In this document: in pieces, positions 25,512 to 33,716 of the stretch
How positions within the stretch are numbered: position 1 is the stretch's first letter
How the letters are laid out: each line of letters begins with the position of its first letter
DNA from: Mucilaginibacter aquaedulcis
GTDB taxonomy: Bacteria; Bacteroidota; Bacteroidia; Sphingobacteriales; Sphingobacteriaceae
Direction of reading: 5' to 3'
DNA length: 51,415 nucleotides
Assembly: GCF_030409325.1 (NCBI RefSeq)
Contig: NZ_JAUFPR010000007.1
Location: 1-51,415 of the forward strand
The notes under the pieces: model-generated
Databases searched by the model: none
The model's input: only the letters and a program-made list of their open reading frames with translations
What the model was told of the DNA's origin: nothing
Translations under genes and position numbers: made by a program

Positions 25512-28085
25512 TTACGGATTCAAACCATTGCTTCCGCCCTCGGCTACATTACCGCCGCGGCCTTTAACATCAAACGCGCGGAATTTGATCTCGCCACCTT
25601 TATAGTTAACCGGACCATTGTAAACCTTGCTTTTATCGTCAGGGTCTTTACCGTTGGTAGTATAGCGGATGGTTAAACCCGGAAATTCTATATTGCTCAG
25701 ATACTTGCCATCCTGCAGGCTGATGCCCGGTTTAGGGATACGATAATTAAAACCGCCTTCGTAATAACTTAGTCGAGGCAGTTCACGCTTGCCCAGCACA
25801 TTTAAAAAGTTCGACCATGCCTGCTGATACAGTTGCTGAGCCTTGGCCGGATCAGGTTCTGTAGCCCATTGCGGGTCTTTGGCCCAGGCGCGTTCGGCCA
25901 GCGCAAGCAGGCGGGGGAATATCATATAATCCATCCGCTCGGTACTTTTAACTGTTTCGGCCCAAAGCGCACCTTGAAGGCCTACAATATTGCTTTTTCC
26001 ATAATCGGTAAGGCGCTGTTTGCCTATGAATAACGCCCGGTTAATAGGCACGCCGTTTTTATCCACATCGGCATTTTTAAAGTAATCAAAAGGGATAAAC
26101 GAGAAAAACTTATCGATGCCTAAAAAGGCTCCCCAGTAATATCCCGGCTCATCAAACGACTTATAGTTGGCCATGTCGAAATACAAATTGGTAACGCAGG
26201 TAAGCACTACCTTGTAGCCCGAGTTGGCTAAACGATAGGCCAGATCTTCCTGTCCGTCGCCAAGCACATTGTTCCATACATCGGCCTGTAAATGTTCTTT
26301 GGTAAAATCGGGATTGGGCACATAGGCCGGTTTGCCATCCAACATGGTTTTGCGCAGGGCCATCTCTTCCCAACCCGAAAGCAGCAGGCCTTTGGCTTTT
26401 AATATATCATTAACGCGGCCGTAAAAATAATACCACAAGTCGTTAGTGCTTTGTATCTCCGGGTGCGTTGCTTTTAAAGCCACGTAAGCAGGCGATTTCT
26501 CCCACACATGCGCAGGCACTTCGTCGCCGCCAAAGTGGATGGTTTTTAACGGTGCCCCGGCTTCTTTATATAAAGCGGCAACATCATTCACCACAGTTTC
26601 CACAAAATTATAGGTTGAGGGCAGCGATACATCGATCACGTTATCGTTCCAGTATTGAACCGAACGATATTCCGATTTATCATTCAAGTCGCGCAGCAGG
26701 TATTTTTCGGCCTCGGCCTTTTTACCTTCGGCCATCAGGCGGTTATACCTGTTATCCATAGCCTTGATGGGTGCCCTTGCATGGCCCGGGGTTTCAATTT
26801 CGGGTACCACCATAATGTGGCGGTCGGTAGCGTATTTCAATATTTCAATATACTCCGCGCGGGTGTAAAAACCTGTGCCAACAGTATTATTTACATCGGG
26901 GCCTGAACCGTGCGATGGCGGTAAAAAATGCTTGCTATCCAGTGTATGCCCGCGTTTAGAACCCACAGCTGTTAACTCCGGTAGCGATGGCAGCTCAATC
27001 CGCCAGCCCTCGTCATCAGTTAAGTGCAGGTGCAGCGTATTCAGTTTGTACAAGCTCATGGCTTCCAGCAGTTTTAACACCTGTTTTTTAGGCTGAAAGT
27101 TACGGGCCACATCAAGCATCACAGCACGATAGGCAAAGCGGGGTTCGTCCTTAATTTCGGCACAAGGAATCTCGATGTTCTTTTTAGGATCAGCAAATGC
27201 CGATGCCGGGATCATGCTTTTTACTGATTGCACCGCATAAAATGCGCCAGCCGTGGCAGATGCGAAAATGTGGATACCCGCCGGCGTAATGCTCATTTCG
27301 TATCCTTCGGGATTTATACCTTCCTTATATTTAATAACAATGGTTTTTAACCCTCCGGCTTTTGTTTCGGTCTTGGATTTTTCACCGCTTAATGATGCAA
27401 TATAATCGGTTAGCAAACGGGCCTCTTTTTCAAATCTTTTGTCGGAGAAACCCGCTATAGGTGCCGGGTTATTCAAAACAAAATGATCGGTACCTGTTTG
27501 CTGATAGCTTAACGGTGTAGGGAAAACCTGCGGCAGGTTATCGGCCGGAATATCGGTAATGATCTTGTTCCTGTCAAAAACTATCTCGGGAGTTACCAGG
27601 CCCTGGTAATTGGGCTTGTAAGGCTCAATGTTAAATGAGGTGATCGTATATCCTTTTTCGGGCTGGGCATCCCAAACCAGGTAAATACCCTCTGGGGCGT
27701 CGGTAACGTTCACCACAGGATCGTCATTAACATATTCTATACGTACAGATGCACCGGGTTTCAGGTCTTTAAAACCATCTGTCGGGGCAATACAATATAA
27801 ATCGCCGTTTACCTGGGTAATTTTAGCGTTATTACTCACCGCATGCTCGGCAAAGCCACGGCCCGAGTTAAAATAAAACTTCCAGCCGGTGGCGGACAAT
27901 ACATCGTGCCCGGTATTGGTAAGTATCAGCGCGGTTAGGGCTTGTTTTTTATTCTGGTAATCATTATCAACCACCTGCCAGGTAACGCGCAGATCGGATA
28001 CCTTGAATTTTATTTCGTCATGAAGCGTAAATGCCGTGCTCATAAAAAACACCGCGACAAGCATCGTTGTAAAAATTTTGCGCAT
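25512..28085 (-). CDS. GH20 beta-N-acetylhexosaminidase (chitobiase-like)
   Basis: The protein has 857 residues with a signal peptide (MRKIFTTMLVAVFFMSTAFT). In order: an N-terminal CHB_HEX-type carbohydrate-binding domain (residues about 25-175), GH20b (about 185-310), the GH20 catalytic barrel from about 320 (YRAVMLDVARNF, HLHLTDDEGWRIE), and a C-terminal Fn3/CHB_HEX_C-like domain (IRYTTNGKDPDDKS). The catalytic Asp-Glu pair is in IHFGGDEVPAHVWEKSP (about residue 540). It removes terminal GlcNAc/GalNAc from chitooligosaccharides or glycans, probably in the periplasm or on the surface, by substrate-assisted catalysis. An inverted repeat sits just upstream of the gene. Its product could feed NagB. 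Confidence 0.95.
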   Translation of the reverse strand: MRKIFTTMLVAVFFMSTAFTLHDEIKFKVSDLRVTWQVVDNDYQNKKQALTALILTNTGHDVLSATGWKFYFNSGRGFAEHAVSNNAKITQVNGDLYCIAPTDGFKDLKPGASVRIEYVNDDPVVNVTDAPEGIYLVWDAQPEKGYTITSFNIEPYKPNYQGLVTPEIVFDRNKIITDIPADNLPQVFPTPLSYQQTGTDHFVLNNPAPIAGFSDKRFEKEARLLTDYIASLSGEKSKTETKAGGLKTIVIKYKEGINPEGYEMSITPAGIHIFASATAGAFYAVQSVKSMIPASAFADPKKNIEIPCAEIKDEPRFAYRAVMLDVARNFQPKKQVLKLLEAMSLYKLNTLHLHLTDDEGWRIELPSLPELTAVGSKRGHTLDSKHFLPPSHGSGPDVNNTVGTGFYTRAEYIEILKYATDRHIMVVPEIETPGHARAPIKAMDNRYNRLMAEGKKAEAEKYLLRDLNDKSEYRSVQYWNDNVIDVSLPSTYNFVETVVNDVAALYKEAGAPLKTIHFGGDEVPAHVWEKSPAYVALKATHPEIQSTNDLWYYFYGRVNDILKAKGLLLSGWEEMALRKTMLDGKPAYVPNPDFTKEHLQADVWNNVLGDGQEDLAYRLANSGYKVVLTCVTNLYFDMANYKSFDEPGYYWGAFLGIDKFFSFIPFDYFKNADVDKNGVPINRALFIGKQRLTDYGKSNIVGLQGALWAETVKSTERMDYMIFPRLLALAERAWAKDPQWATEPDPAKAQQLYQQAWSNFLNVLGKRELPRLSYYEGGFNYRIPKPGISLQDGKYLSNIEFPGLTIRYTTNGKDPDDKSKVYNGPVNYKGGEIKFRAFDVKGRGGNVAEGGSNGLNP

Positions 28086-28109
28086 AATATAGTATTGATT
28101 GATAATGGA

Positions 28110-28138
28110 TTGAAAGGTAAATATAATTAACCTTTCAA
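28110..28138 (-). promoter_or_regulatory. Inverted repeat upstream of the GH20 gene
   Basis: Arms TTGAAAGGT and ACCTTTCAA are separated by 11 bp and lie 25-53 bp before the start codon, where a promoter is expected. A regulator operator is plausible; no regulator gene is adjacent. Confidence 0.45.
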
Positions 28139-28182
28139 AATTTCAACTATACTTTTTAAATTATTTTAAGAAGATATTCATG

Positions 28183-28296
28183 AGGACTTTTGGAGGAAGG
28201 ACTATGAGACTTTTGATAGCGCATCCCAAACTTACGAAGTTTTTAAAACTTCGTAAGTTTCAAGACTGTCTTTTATCTCATAGTCCAAGAAGTCCT
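28183..28296. repeat. Nested inverted repeat with a family B core
   Basis: Outer arms AGGACTT / AAGTCCT (28183, 28290), middle arms GGACTATGAGA / TCTCATAGTCC (28199-28209, 28276-28286) and a family B palindrome in the centre (28231-28257). The right end overlaps the stop codon of the BtuF-like gene. Confidence 0.85.
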
Positions 28297-29221
28297 AAAT
28301 TCCAAACCTGATCCAGCCTTCACCTTCGTAGCCAAAGGCAAATTGTTTGGGGCGCATGATCTCGGCCAGTATCTCGATAGAATCAACTATGCGCGGACCG
28401 GGACGATTAAAGTAGTGGTTACCGTCGGCAATAAACAGCTGGTTATTTTTAACTGCTTTCATATCGGTAAAACCGGGCAGCTGCATTAAAATATCGATCT
28501 CTTTGAGGGTGCGCTCAATAGAAAATCCGCAGGGCATCACAACAATAAATTCGGGCTTTTGCTCCTGAATGTCGCTCCACTGTACATAGGGCGAATGCTT
28601 ACCATCCTGCGCCAGCACCGGTGTGCCACCAGCTATATTAACCAATCCCGGAACCCAGTTGCCCGATACCATCATTGGGTCGAGCCATTCTATACAGGCA
28701 ACGGTTGGCCTGCTTTCGCTGAATTTTAATTTATGTTTAATGATATCTACCCGTTCAATCAGGCGCTCCAAGAGGTCGGCACCTACTTCCGGCACATTCA
28801 AGGCTTTGGCAATGGTAGTAATGTCGGCAAAAATATCATCCAGACTGTTGGGCTGCAGGGATATAATACGTGCTTTTTTGTCGAGGTAATTGTCAAGTGC
28901 AAACTCCACATCGGCCAGAGATACTGCGCAAACCTCGCACTGATCCTGCGTGATCACCACATCGGGGGCAAGTTGCTTAATTTGCTCGCGCTTTACCGTG
29001 TAAACCGAAAGTGCATCGGCCAGGATCTCTTTTACCTTAACATCTATCTGTTGGCTGCTTAAATTATCAGGGAAATTAGCTTCGGTACATACCGGCAAAT
29101 ACTTTACCGATTCGGGATAATCACACTCATGCGAGCGGCCTACCAGGTTATCTTCAAGACCCAGGGCACAAACTATTTCGGTGGCAGATGGCAGTAAGGA
29201 AACTATTTTATCAGTTGGCAT
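28295..29221 (-). CDS. BtuF-like cobalamin/corrinoid-binding protein without signal peptide
   Basis: A 308-residue periplasmic-binding-protein fold of the BtuF/cobalamin-binding type: KIVSLLPSATEIVCALGLEDNLVGRS at the N terminus, DVVITQDQCEVCAVS in the middle, ACIEWLDPMMVSGNWVPG, and a DGNHYFNRPGPRIVDSIEIL segment near the C terminus. It begins directly with the mature-like sequence; no signal peptide or lipobox is seen, and no BtuC or BtuD gene is adjacent. It may bind B12 inside the cell or belong to a related corrinoid or metal-complex family. The B12-dependent mutase in this window makes B12 handling relevant but does not prove a link. Confidence 0.75.
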   Translation of the reverse strand: MPTDKIVSLLPSATEIVCALGLEDNLVGRSHECDYPESVKYLPVCTEANFPDNLSSQQIDVKVKEILADALSVYTVKREQIKQLAPDVVITQDQCEVCAVSLADVEFALDNYLDKKARIISLQPNSLDDIFADITTIAKALNVPEVGADLLERLIERVDIIKHKLKFSESRPTVACIEWLDPMMVSGNWVPGLVNIAGGTPVLAQDGKHSPYVQWSDIQEQKPEFIVVMPCGFSIERTLKEIDILMQLPGFTDMKAVKNNQLFIADGNHYFNRPGPRIVDSIEILAEIMRPKQFAFGYEGEGWIRFGI

Positions 29222-29240
29222 GTTATCAATGTGCAGATTT

Positions 29241-29402
29241 CAGATGTGCAAATATGCGGATTTTTTGTCTGAACCAGGGATTGTTTGGACTTAGTGACTT
29301 GTGGACGAAAGACATTTAATTAAAAAAAAAATCGTCAACTAAATCCCAAAAATCGTGGTTCAGACAACTCCACAAACTTCACATATGAAATTTGCACATC
29401 TG
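29241..29402. repeat. Nested inverted repeat with a family G core
   Basis: Perfect 13-bp outer arms CAGATGTGCAAAT / ATTTGCACATCTG (29241-29253 and 29390-29402) enclose family G arms TTGTCTGAACCA / TGGTTCAGACAA. The outer words partly repeat themselves (ATGTGCAGATTTCAGATGTG). The lysE -33 TTTG lies in the right outer arm. Confidence 0.85.
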
Positions 29403-29423
29403 CTTATTTACAACTTATCTTTG
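29391..29423 (+). promoter_or_regulatory. Promoter of lysE-like gene, leaderless arrangement
   Basis: TTTG (29391-29394), 21 nt spacer, TATCTTTG (29416-29423): both match the Bacteroidota -33/-7 consensus. The start codon is 5 nt after the -7 box, so transcription would begin at or next to the ATG. Confidence 0.65.
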
Positions 29424-29428
29424 CCTAA

Positions 29429-30052
29429 ATGATATTCCTGACCTTTTTTATAGGGCTCATCGCCAATTTTATTGGTTACATACCGCCCGGAAACATCAAC
29501 CTTACGTTAATACAGATCACCATAAACCGTGGCATAAAAGAAGCCATCCGCTTTATAACAGCATTTTCATGCGTTGAATTTTTCTTTACCTATTTTATTA
29601 TGCATGCCGCGCGCTGGCTATCAGGAGAGTTAAGGCTTGCTGTTATTATCGACTGGGTAATGGTGATATTATTCGGCGTTTTAGGTACTATTACCTGGAT
29701 AAACCGTAATAAACCACCCGAAACTAATTACTCTGAACATGCCAGCATCAAATACGGCATACTGCTTGGCTTTTTAAACCCCATGCAGGTTCCGTTCTGG
29801 ATGGTTACAGGTACCTACCTTATTACCCATGAGTGGATACTGGATGGTAAAGTGGCCCTTGTTATTTTCAGTATAGGTTCGGCCGCGGGCGCCTTTTTGT
29901 GCCTGTTTCTTTATGCCAGGTTTGCCAAATACATACAGGAAAAATTCGCGCTTAGCACACGCTTTATTAATACGGGTATAGCCATACTGTTTTTTGCATT
30001 TGCGGCATACCATGTTATTAAACAGATATACCTCACGTTTTTTAAGCATTAA
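29429..30052 (+). CDS. LysE/RhtB-family exporter
   Basis: An integral membrane protein of 207 residues with six hydrophobic segments. The N-terminal FIGLIANFIGYIPPGNINLT corresponds to the conserved PGP-type motif of LysE transporters (here PPGN), and LLGFLNPMQVPFWM to the NP motif. The family exports amino acids and related small molecules; the substrate is unknown. The start codon lies 5 nt downstream of a -7 box, so the mRNA may be leaderless; no alternative Met is close. It stands alone between two repeat-filled gaps. Confidence 0.85.
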   Translation: MIFLTFFIGLIANFIGYIPPGNINLTLIQITINRGIKEAIRFITAFSCVEFFFTYFIMHAARWLSGELRLAVIIDWVMVILFGVLGTITWINRNKPPETNYSEHASIKYGILLGFLNPMQVPFWMVTGTYLITHEWILDGKVALVIFSIGSAAGAFLCLFLYARFAKYIQEKFALSTRFINTGIAILFFAFAAYHVIKQIYLTFFKH

Positions 30053-30072
30053 CCCCCAGCCCTATAAAGTTT

Positions 30073-30300
30073 AATAGCCCATGAAAAGGCATAGTCTTTG
30101 ATTGTATGGCATACAAAAAACTCACCCGGTCTGCGCTTCGCTGGACCACCCTCTCTCCTTGCCTTCGGCGGAAAGAGGGTAGTGAAAATGCATAAAGAAA
30201 AACTTCCTCACCCTCTTTACGGCGAAGCCGTAGAGAGGGTCGACAAGCGTAGCGATGTCGGGGTGAGTCGTTTGATGAAACTGCCTTTTCATGGGCTATT
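30073..30300. repeat. Nested inverted repeat with a family D core
   Basis: Perfect 19-bp outer arms (30073-30091 and 30282-30300, AATAGCCCATGAAAAGGCA) enclose a diverged family D palindrome (about 30120-30270: CTCACCCGGTCTGCGCTTCG to CGATGTCGGGGTGAGTCG). The arms start 20 bp after the lysE stop codon. Confidence 0.88.
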
Positions 30301-30431
30301 ACTCTCTAAGGGGGAGTTATTGTAACAATATAAAGTCTCCTCTTTAGGGGAAATTATTCACGATGGTTTGTTTTTAAATTGTATTCATGAATGCTTCGCA
30401 GTTTAGAGGGGCTTTTACTATTTTTAACGCC

Positions 30432-30992
30432 ATGCATCATCCTGAAGAAAATCCCTGGAAAATCACCTCCGAAAAAAATGTTTATGATAACCCCTGGATC
30501 AACGTTACCGAGTTTCAGGTGATCAACCCCTCCGGCAATCCCGGTATTTATGGCAAGGTGCATTTTAAAAATATGGCTATTGGCGTGTTACCGCTTGATG
30601 ACGAGCTAAACACCTACCTCGTTGGCCAATACCGTTTCCCGCTCAATCAATATAGCTGGGAGATGCCTGAAGGCGGGGGGCCGCATGGTATTGATCCCCT
30701 GGAATCGGCCAAACGCGAGCTGCTGGAAGAAACAGGCCTTAAAGCCAGCCAGTGGACCGAAATTCAACAAATACACCTCAGCAATTCGGTAAGCGATGAG
30801 TGGGGCATTATTTACCTGGCCCGCAACCTTACCCAGTTTGAGGCCGAGCCCGAAGATACCGAGCAACTCATCATCAAAAAACTACCCTTTGCCGAAGCCT
30901 ACCGCATGGTTTGCAACGGCCAAATCACCGACTCGATGACGGTAGCCGCTATACTCAAAGTACAACTGCTGATATTAGAAAACCAGTTGTAA
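30432..30992 (+). CDS. NUDIX hydrolase (ADP-ribose pyrophosphatase-like)
   Basis: A 186-residue NUDIX protein from MHHPEENPWKITS. The Nudix box is in EMPEGGGPHGIDPLESAKRE followed by LLEETGLKA (GX5EX7REUXEEXGU pattern), and the preceding YLVGQYRFPLNQYSWEMPEGG is typical of the ADP-sugar pyrophosphatase group. It likely hydrolyses ADP-ribose or another nucleoside diphosphate sugar. A frame 15 codons longer (30387) reads through repeat-like DNA and is not preferred. The plsC gene follows after 39 bp with its own -7 box. Confidence 0.87.
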   Translation: MHHPEENPWKITSEKNVYDNPWINVTEFQVINPSGNPGIYGKVHFKNMAIGVLPLDDELNTYLVGQYRFPLNQYSWEMPEGGGPHGIDPLESAKRELLEETGLKASQWTEIQQIHLSNSVSDEWGIIYLARNLTQFEAEPEDTEQLIIKKLPFAEAYRMVCNGQITDSMTVAAILKVQLLILENQL

Positions 30993-31016
30993 ATTATCCT
31001 TTTCACAAAAAAAATA

Positions 31017-31024
31017 TAAATTTG
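31017..31024 (+). promoter_or_regulatory. Probable -7 box of plsC
   Basis: TAAATTTG matches TAnnTTTG; the ATG follows after 7 nt, giving a leader of at most a few bases. No convincing -33 TTTG. Confidence 0.45.
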
Positions 31025-31031
31025 GTGGTCG

Positions 31032-31763
31032 ATGAAAAAGTTTTTAGGCTACATTTTGTCCCCATTTGCTATTATAGCATTCTTTTTGGCTCTGCTTATC
31101 TTCCATCCTATACAATGGTTGTGTTTTCGGTTTTTTGGATATACCGCACATAAACGGGCTGTTGATCTGTTAAACCTGTGTCTGTTGAGTACCGCTTATA
31201 TTGTGGGTAATTCAGTTACTTTCATCAATAAACAAAACCTGCCAACCGATAGGCCTATCATTTTTTTAGCCAATCACCAAAGCTTGTTTGATATACCGCC
31301 ACTCATATGGTATCTGCGTAAGTATCATGCTAAATTTATTTCAAAGGTTGAGCTTACCAAGGGCATACCATCCATATCATACAACTTAAAACATGGCGGC
31401 GGCGCTAATATCGATCGTAAAGATTCGCGCCAGTCTATTGCCGAAATTGTTAAGCTGGCCAACCGCATGAAAGAGAATAACTGGTCGGCAGTGATATTTC
31501 CGGAAGGCACACGATCAAAAAACGGCGAGGTAAAAGCTTTCCAGGTGGGCGGTATTGCTACCATATTAAAAAAATGCCCAAATGCCCTGCTGGTTCCCAT
31601 CGCTATTAAAGATTCATGGAAAATGATCCGCTATGGCCTGTATCCGCTCAATACCTTCACCCCCATGACCTGGGAGGTGCTTGCTCCAATTGAGCCTGGC
31701 CAAACCCCATATGAAGACCTCGTGCTTGAGGCCGAAAACAAGATCAGAGCTGCGTTAGCGTGA
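31032..31763 (+). CDS. plsC: 1-acyl-sn-glycerol-3-phosphate acyltransferase
   Basis: A 243-residue membrane-associated acyltransferase with a hydrophobic N terminus (residues about 4-50). The catalytic HX4D motif is in FLANHQSLFDIPPL (about residue 83), and the acceptor-binding FPEGTRSKNG lies near residue 157. It acylates lysophosphatidic acid to phosphatidic acid in phospholipid synthesis. The last base of its TGA stop is the first base of a 30-bp inverted-repeat arm. Confidence 0.92.
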   Translation: MKKFLGYILSPFAIIAFFLALLIFHPIQWLCFRFFGYTAHKRAVDLLNLCLLSTAYIVGNSVTFINKQNLPTDRPIIFLANHQSLFDIPPLIWYLRKYHAKFISKVELTKGIPSISYNLKHGGGANIDRKDSRQSIAEIVKLANRMKENNWSAVIFPEGTRSKNGEVKAFQVGGIATILKKCPNALLVPIAIKDSWKMIRYGLYPLNTFTPMTWEVLAPIEPGQTPYEDLVLEAENKIRAALA

Positions 31764-32086
31764 TTTCGGATTTGGGAATTTCGATTTCGGATTTCTTAAT
31801 ATTCAACATAAAGTTTGATTCACGCAATCATAACTTACAGCCTACAAGGCACAAGTAGCCTTCACGCATTACCCCTCTGCTTCATCCTTGCGCCAAATAA
31901 AGGAGGAACAAAGCAAAAGCTCCCTCTAAATCTCCCCCAAAGGGGGAGACTTTAAACACTTTTTTTTAAACCCTCTCCTTTGGAGAGGGTTGGGTGAGGC
32001 ACTGATAAGTAACACTCATCCTCCCTCCCCTTCATACTTGCACCAGATAAGAAAACATCCGAAATCGAAATTCCCAAATCCGAAAT
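31763..32086. repeat. Nested repeat: perfect 30-bp inverted arms around a family A element
   Basis: Perfect 30-bp inverted arms at 31763-31792 and 32057-32086 are made of the repeated word ATTTCGGATTT. Between them lies a full family A element in minus orientation (about 31917-32001: hairpin 2, T-rich spacer, hairpin 1, GGGTTGGGTGAGGC). The rest of the gap to 32298 is AT-rich leader for the next gene, with no gene seen. Confidence 0.9.
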
Positions 32087-32298
32087 TGAAACCCCTCTTT
32101 AAACTGTTTAAACGTAGGTTTTTGCTTTAGCCGCTGCAATTGCGTAAATTTATAGTTCAGAAAATAATCATAATCTGTTAATAATCAGTGAAATGTTAAC
32201 AAATAAATCATAGCATATTTACGTTAATATGAAACCTTATCACTTATTTTTATAGACCTATAAAAAAGGTCAGCTAAAATTAACTTAAAACAATTTTT

Positions 32299-32772
32299 AT
32301 GACCTGGAGAAAATTCAGCGGCGAGGTTATCCAATCGCCAATTATGGAAGAGGTTGAAAAGGCAATTGAACGCGAAGCCGCCCTCGGCAATAAACTCAAA
32401 GTATGTATCGGTACCGACTCACAGGTGAAAGGCAGTGTAACTGATTTTGCCACCGTTATTGTGTTTGTACGTGAGCAACGCGGCGCTTTTATGTTCATTC
32501 ACCAGGAACGTACATCGCAAAAAATGAGCATTAAAGAACGTATGCTGAGCGAAGTACAAAAATCAATCGATATTGCCTACAAACTTTGCGATTTGCTTGA
32601 CCTGTATGATGTAGAACTGGAAGTACATGCCGATATTAATACCAATCCACTGTTTAAATCAAACCAGGCCCTGCACGAAGCCATGGGTTACATTTTGAGC
32701 ATGGGCTTTGTATTTAAGGCCAAACCTGAAGCTTTTGCAAGCTCTTACTGTGCCAACAAAATAGTGCAGTAA
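32299..32772 (+). CDS. RNase H-like YkuK-family protein (DUF458)
   Basis: A 157-residue protein of the YkuK/DUF458 family, predicted to have an RNase H-like fold: CIGTDSQVKGSVTDFATVIV supplies the first acidic strand, ELEVHADINTNP a later acidic residue, and ANKIVQ ends the protein. No activity is established for the family. It stands alone downstream of the 30-bp inverted-repeat region. Confidence 0.85.
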   Translation: MTWRKFSGEVIQSPIMEEVEKAIEREAALGNKLKVCIGTDSQVKGSVTDFATVIVFVREQRGAFMFIHQERTSQKMSIKERMLSEVQKSIDIAYKLCDLLDLYDVELEVHADINTNPLFKSNQALHEAMGYILSMGFVFKAKPEAFASSYCANKIVQ

Positions 32773-32799
32773 AAACCTTTAAACTACCCGCGGTGTAAT

Positions 32800-32807
32800 T
32801 ATATTTG
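32800..32807 (+). promoter_or_regulatory. Probable -7 box of the sulfurtransferase gene
   Basis: TATATTTG, exact TAnnTTTG match, 24 nt before the ATG at 32832. No clear -33 element. Confidence 0.4.
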
Positions 32808-32831
32808 GTTTTCAATAAAACCAGATACACT

Positions 32832-33668
32832 ATGTCGCCATTAATTGAAATCAACGATCCGGCTTTAGCCGGCCCGAATACTATTCTTATCGATGCCCGT
32901 GCCGGGCAGGATGCAAACCAACGCTACCTTGCCGGCCATTTAAAAAACGCGGCATTTGTTGACCTTGATAAAGACCTGGCATCTAAAGTTACCGATGCTG
33001 CCATAGGTGGCCGCCATCCCCTGCCCAATATTAATGATTTTGCAAACCTTTTAGGTAAATTAGGCATTACCACGCAAAGCCATGTTGTTGTTTATGACGA
33101 TAAAGCCGGTGCTTTTGGCGGTGCACGTTTCTGGTGGATGCTGAAAGCCATTGGACATAAAAACATACAGGTTTTAAACGGAGGGCTGCAGGCCGCAAAA
33201 AATGCAGGCATTGAGTTAAGCACCGAAGAGTACACACCAACCTCAACAGCCCCATACCGAGTGCCCGATCTGTTTGAGGGTACGGTTAACATTGAACAAA
33301 CCGGCGCTGCGGCCCATGACGAAAGCTATATTGTGATAGACGTACGCGAAACGCCCCGTTACCAGGGCCAAACCGAACCGATTGACCTCATAGCGGGCCA
33401 TATTCCCGGAGCAGTTAACCTGCCCTATATTTATAATTTAGATGCCGAAGGCAAATACCTCTCCGCAGAAACGCTGAAAAAGCTTTATGAGGATACCATT
33501 GGTAATATAACACCTAACAAGGTCATCGTACACTGCGGCTCAGGCGTTACGGCTTGCCATACGCTGTTGGGTATGGATTATGCAGGCATCAGCGGGCCAA
33601 AATTGTACGTGGGGTCATGGAGCGAATGGTCGCGCAGGGATTTGCCAATAGGTAGTACCAAAATATAA
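32832..33668 (+). CDS. sseA: Two-domain sulfurtransferase (thiosulfate/3-mercaptopyruvate type)
   Basis: A 278-residue protein with two rhodanese domains. The first (residues about 1-125) is inactive, as is usual; the second (about 145-275) has the active-site loop VIVHCGSGVTACHTLLG with the catalytic cysteine. The CGSGVTA loop resembles 3-mercaptopyruvate sulfurtransferases more than thiosulfate ones (CRxGx[RT]). ATG at 32832 is preferred over an upstream TTG that lies in the promoter region. Confidence 0.87.
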   Translation: MSPLIEINDPALAGPNTILIDARAGQDANQRYLAGHLKNAAFVDLDKDLASKVTDAAIGGRHPLPNINDFANLLGKLGITTQSHVVVYDDKAGAFGGARFWWMLKAIGHKNIQVLNGGLQAAKNAGIELSTEEYTPTSTAPYRVPDLFEGTVNIEQTGAAAHDESYIVIDVRETPRYQGQTEPIDLIAGHIPGAVNLPYIYNLDAEGKYLSAETLKKLYEDTIGNITPNKVIVHCGSGVTACHTLLGMDYAGISGPKLYVGSWSEWSRRDLPIGSTKI

Positions 33669-33716
33669 TTACCCGTTATCTGAAACAAATAGCCGCTGCG
33701 GTTTGTCAGCCTTTTG

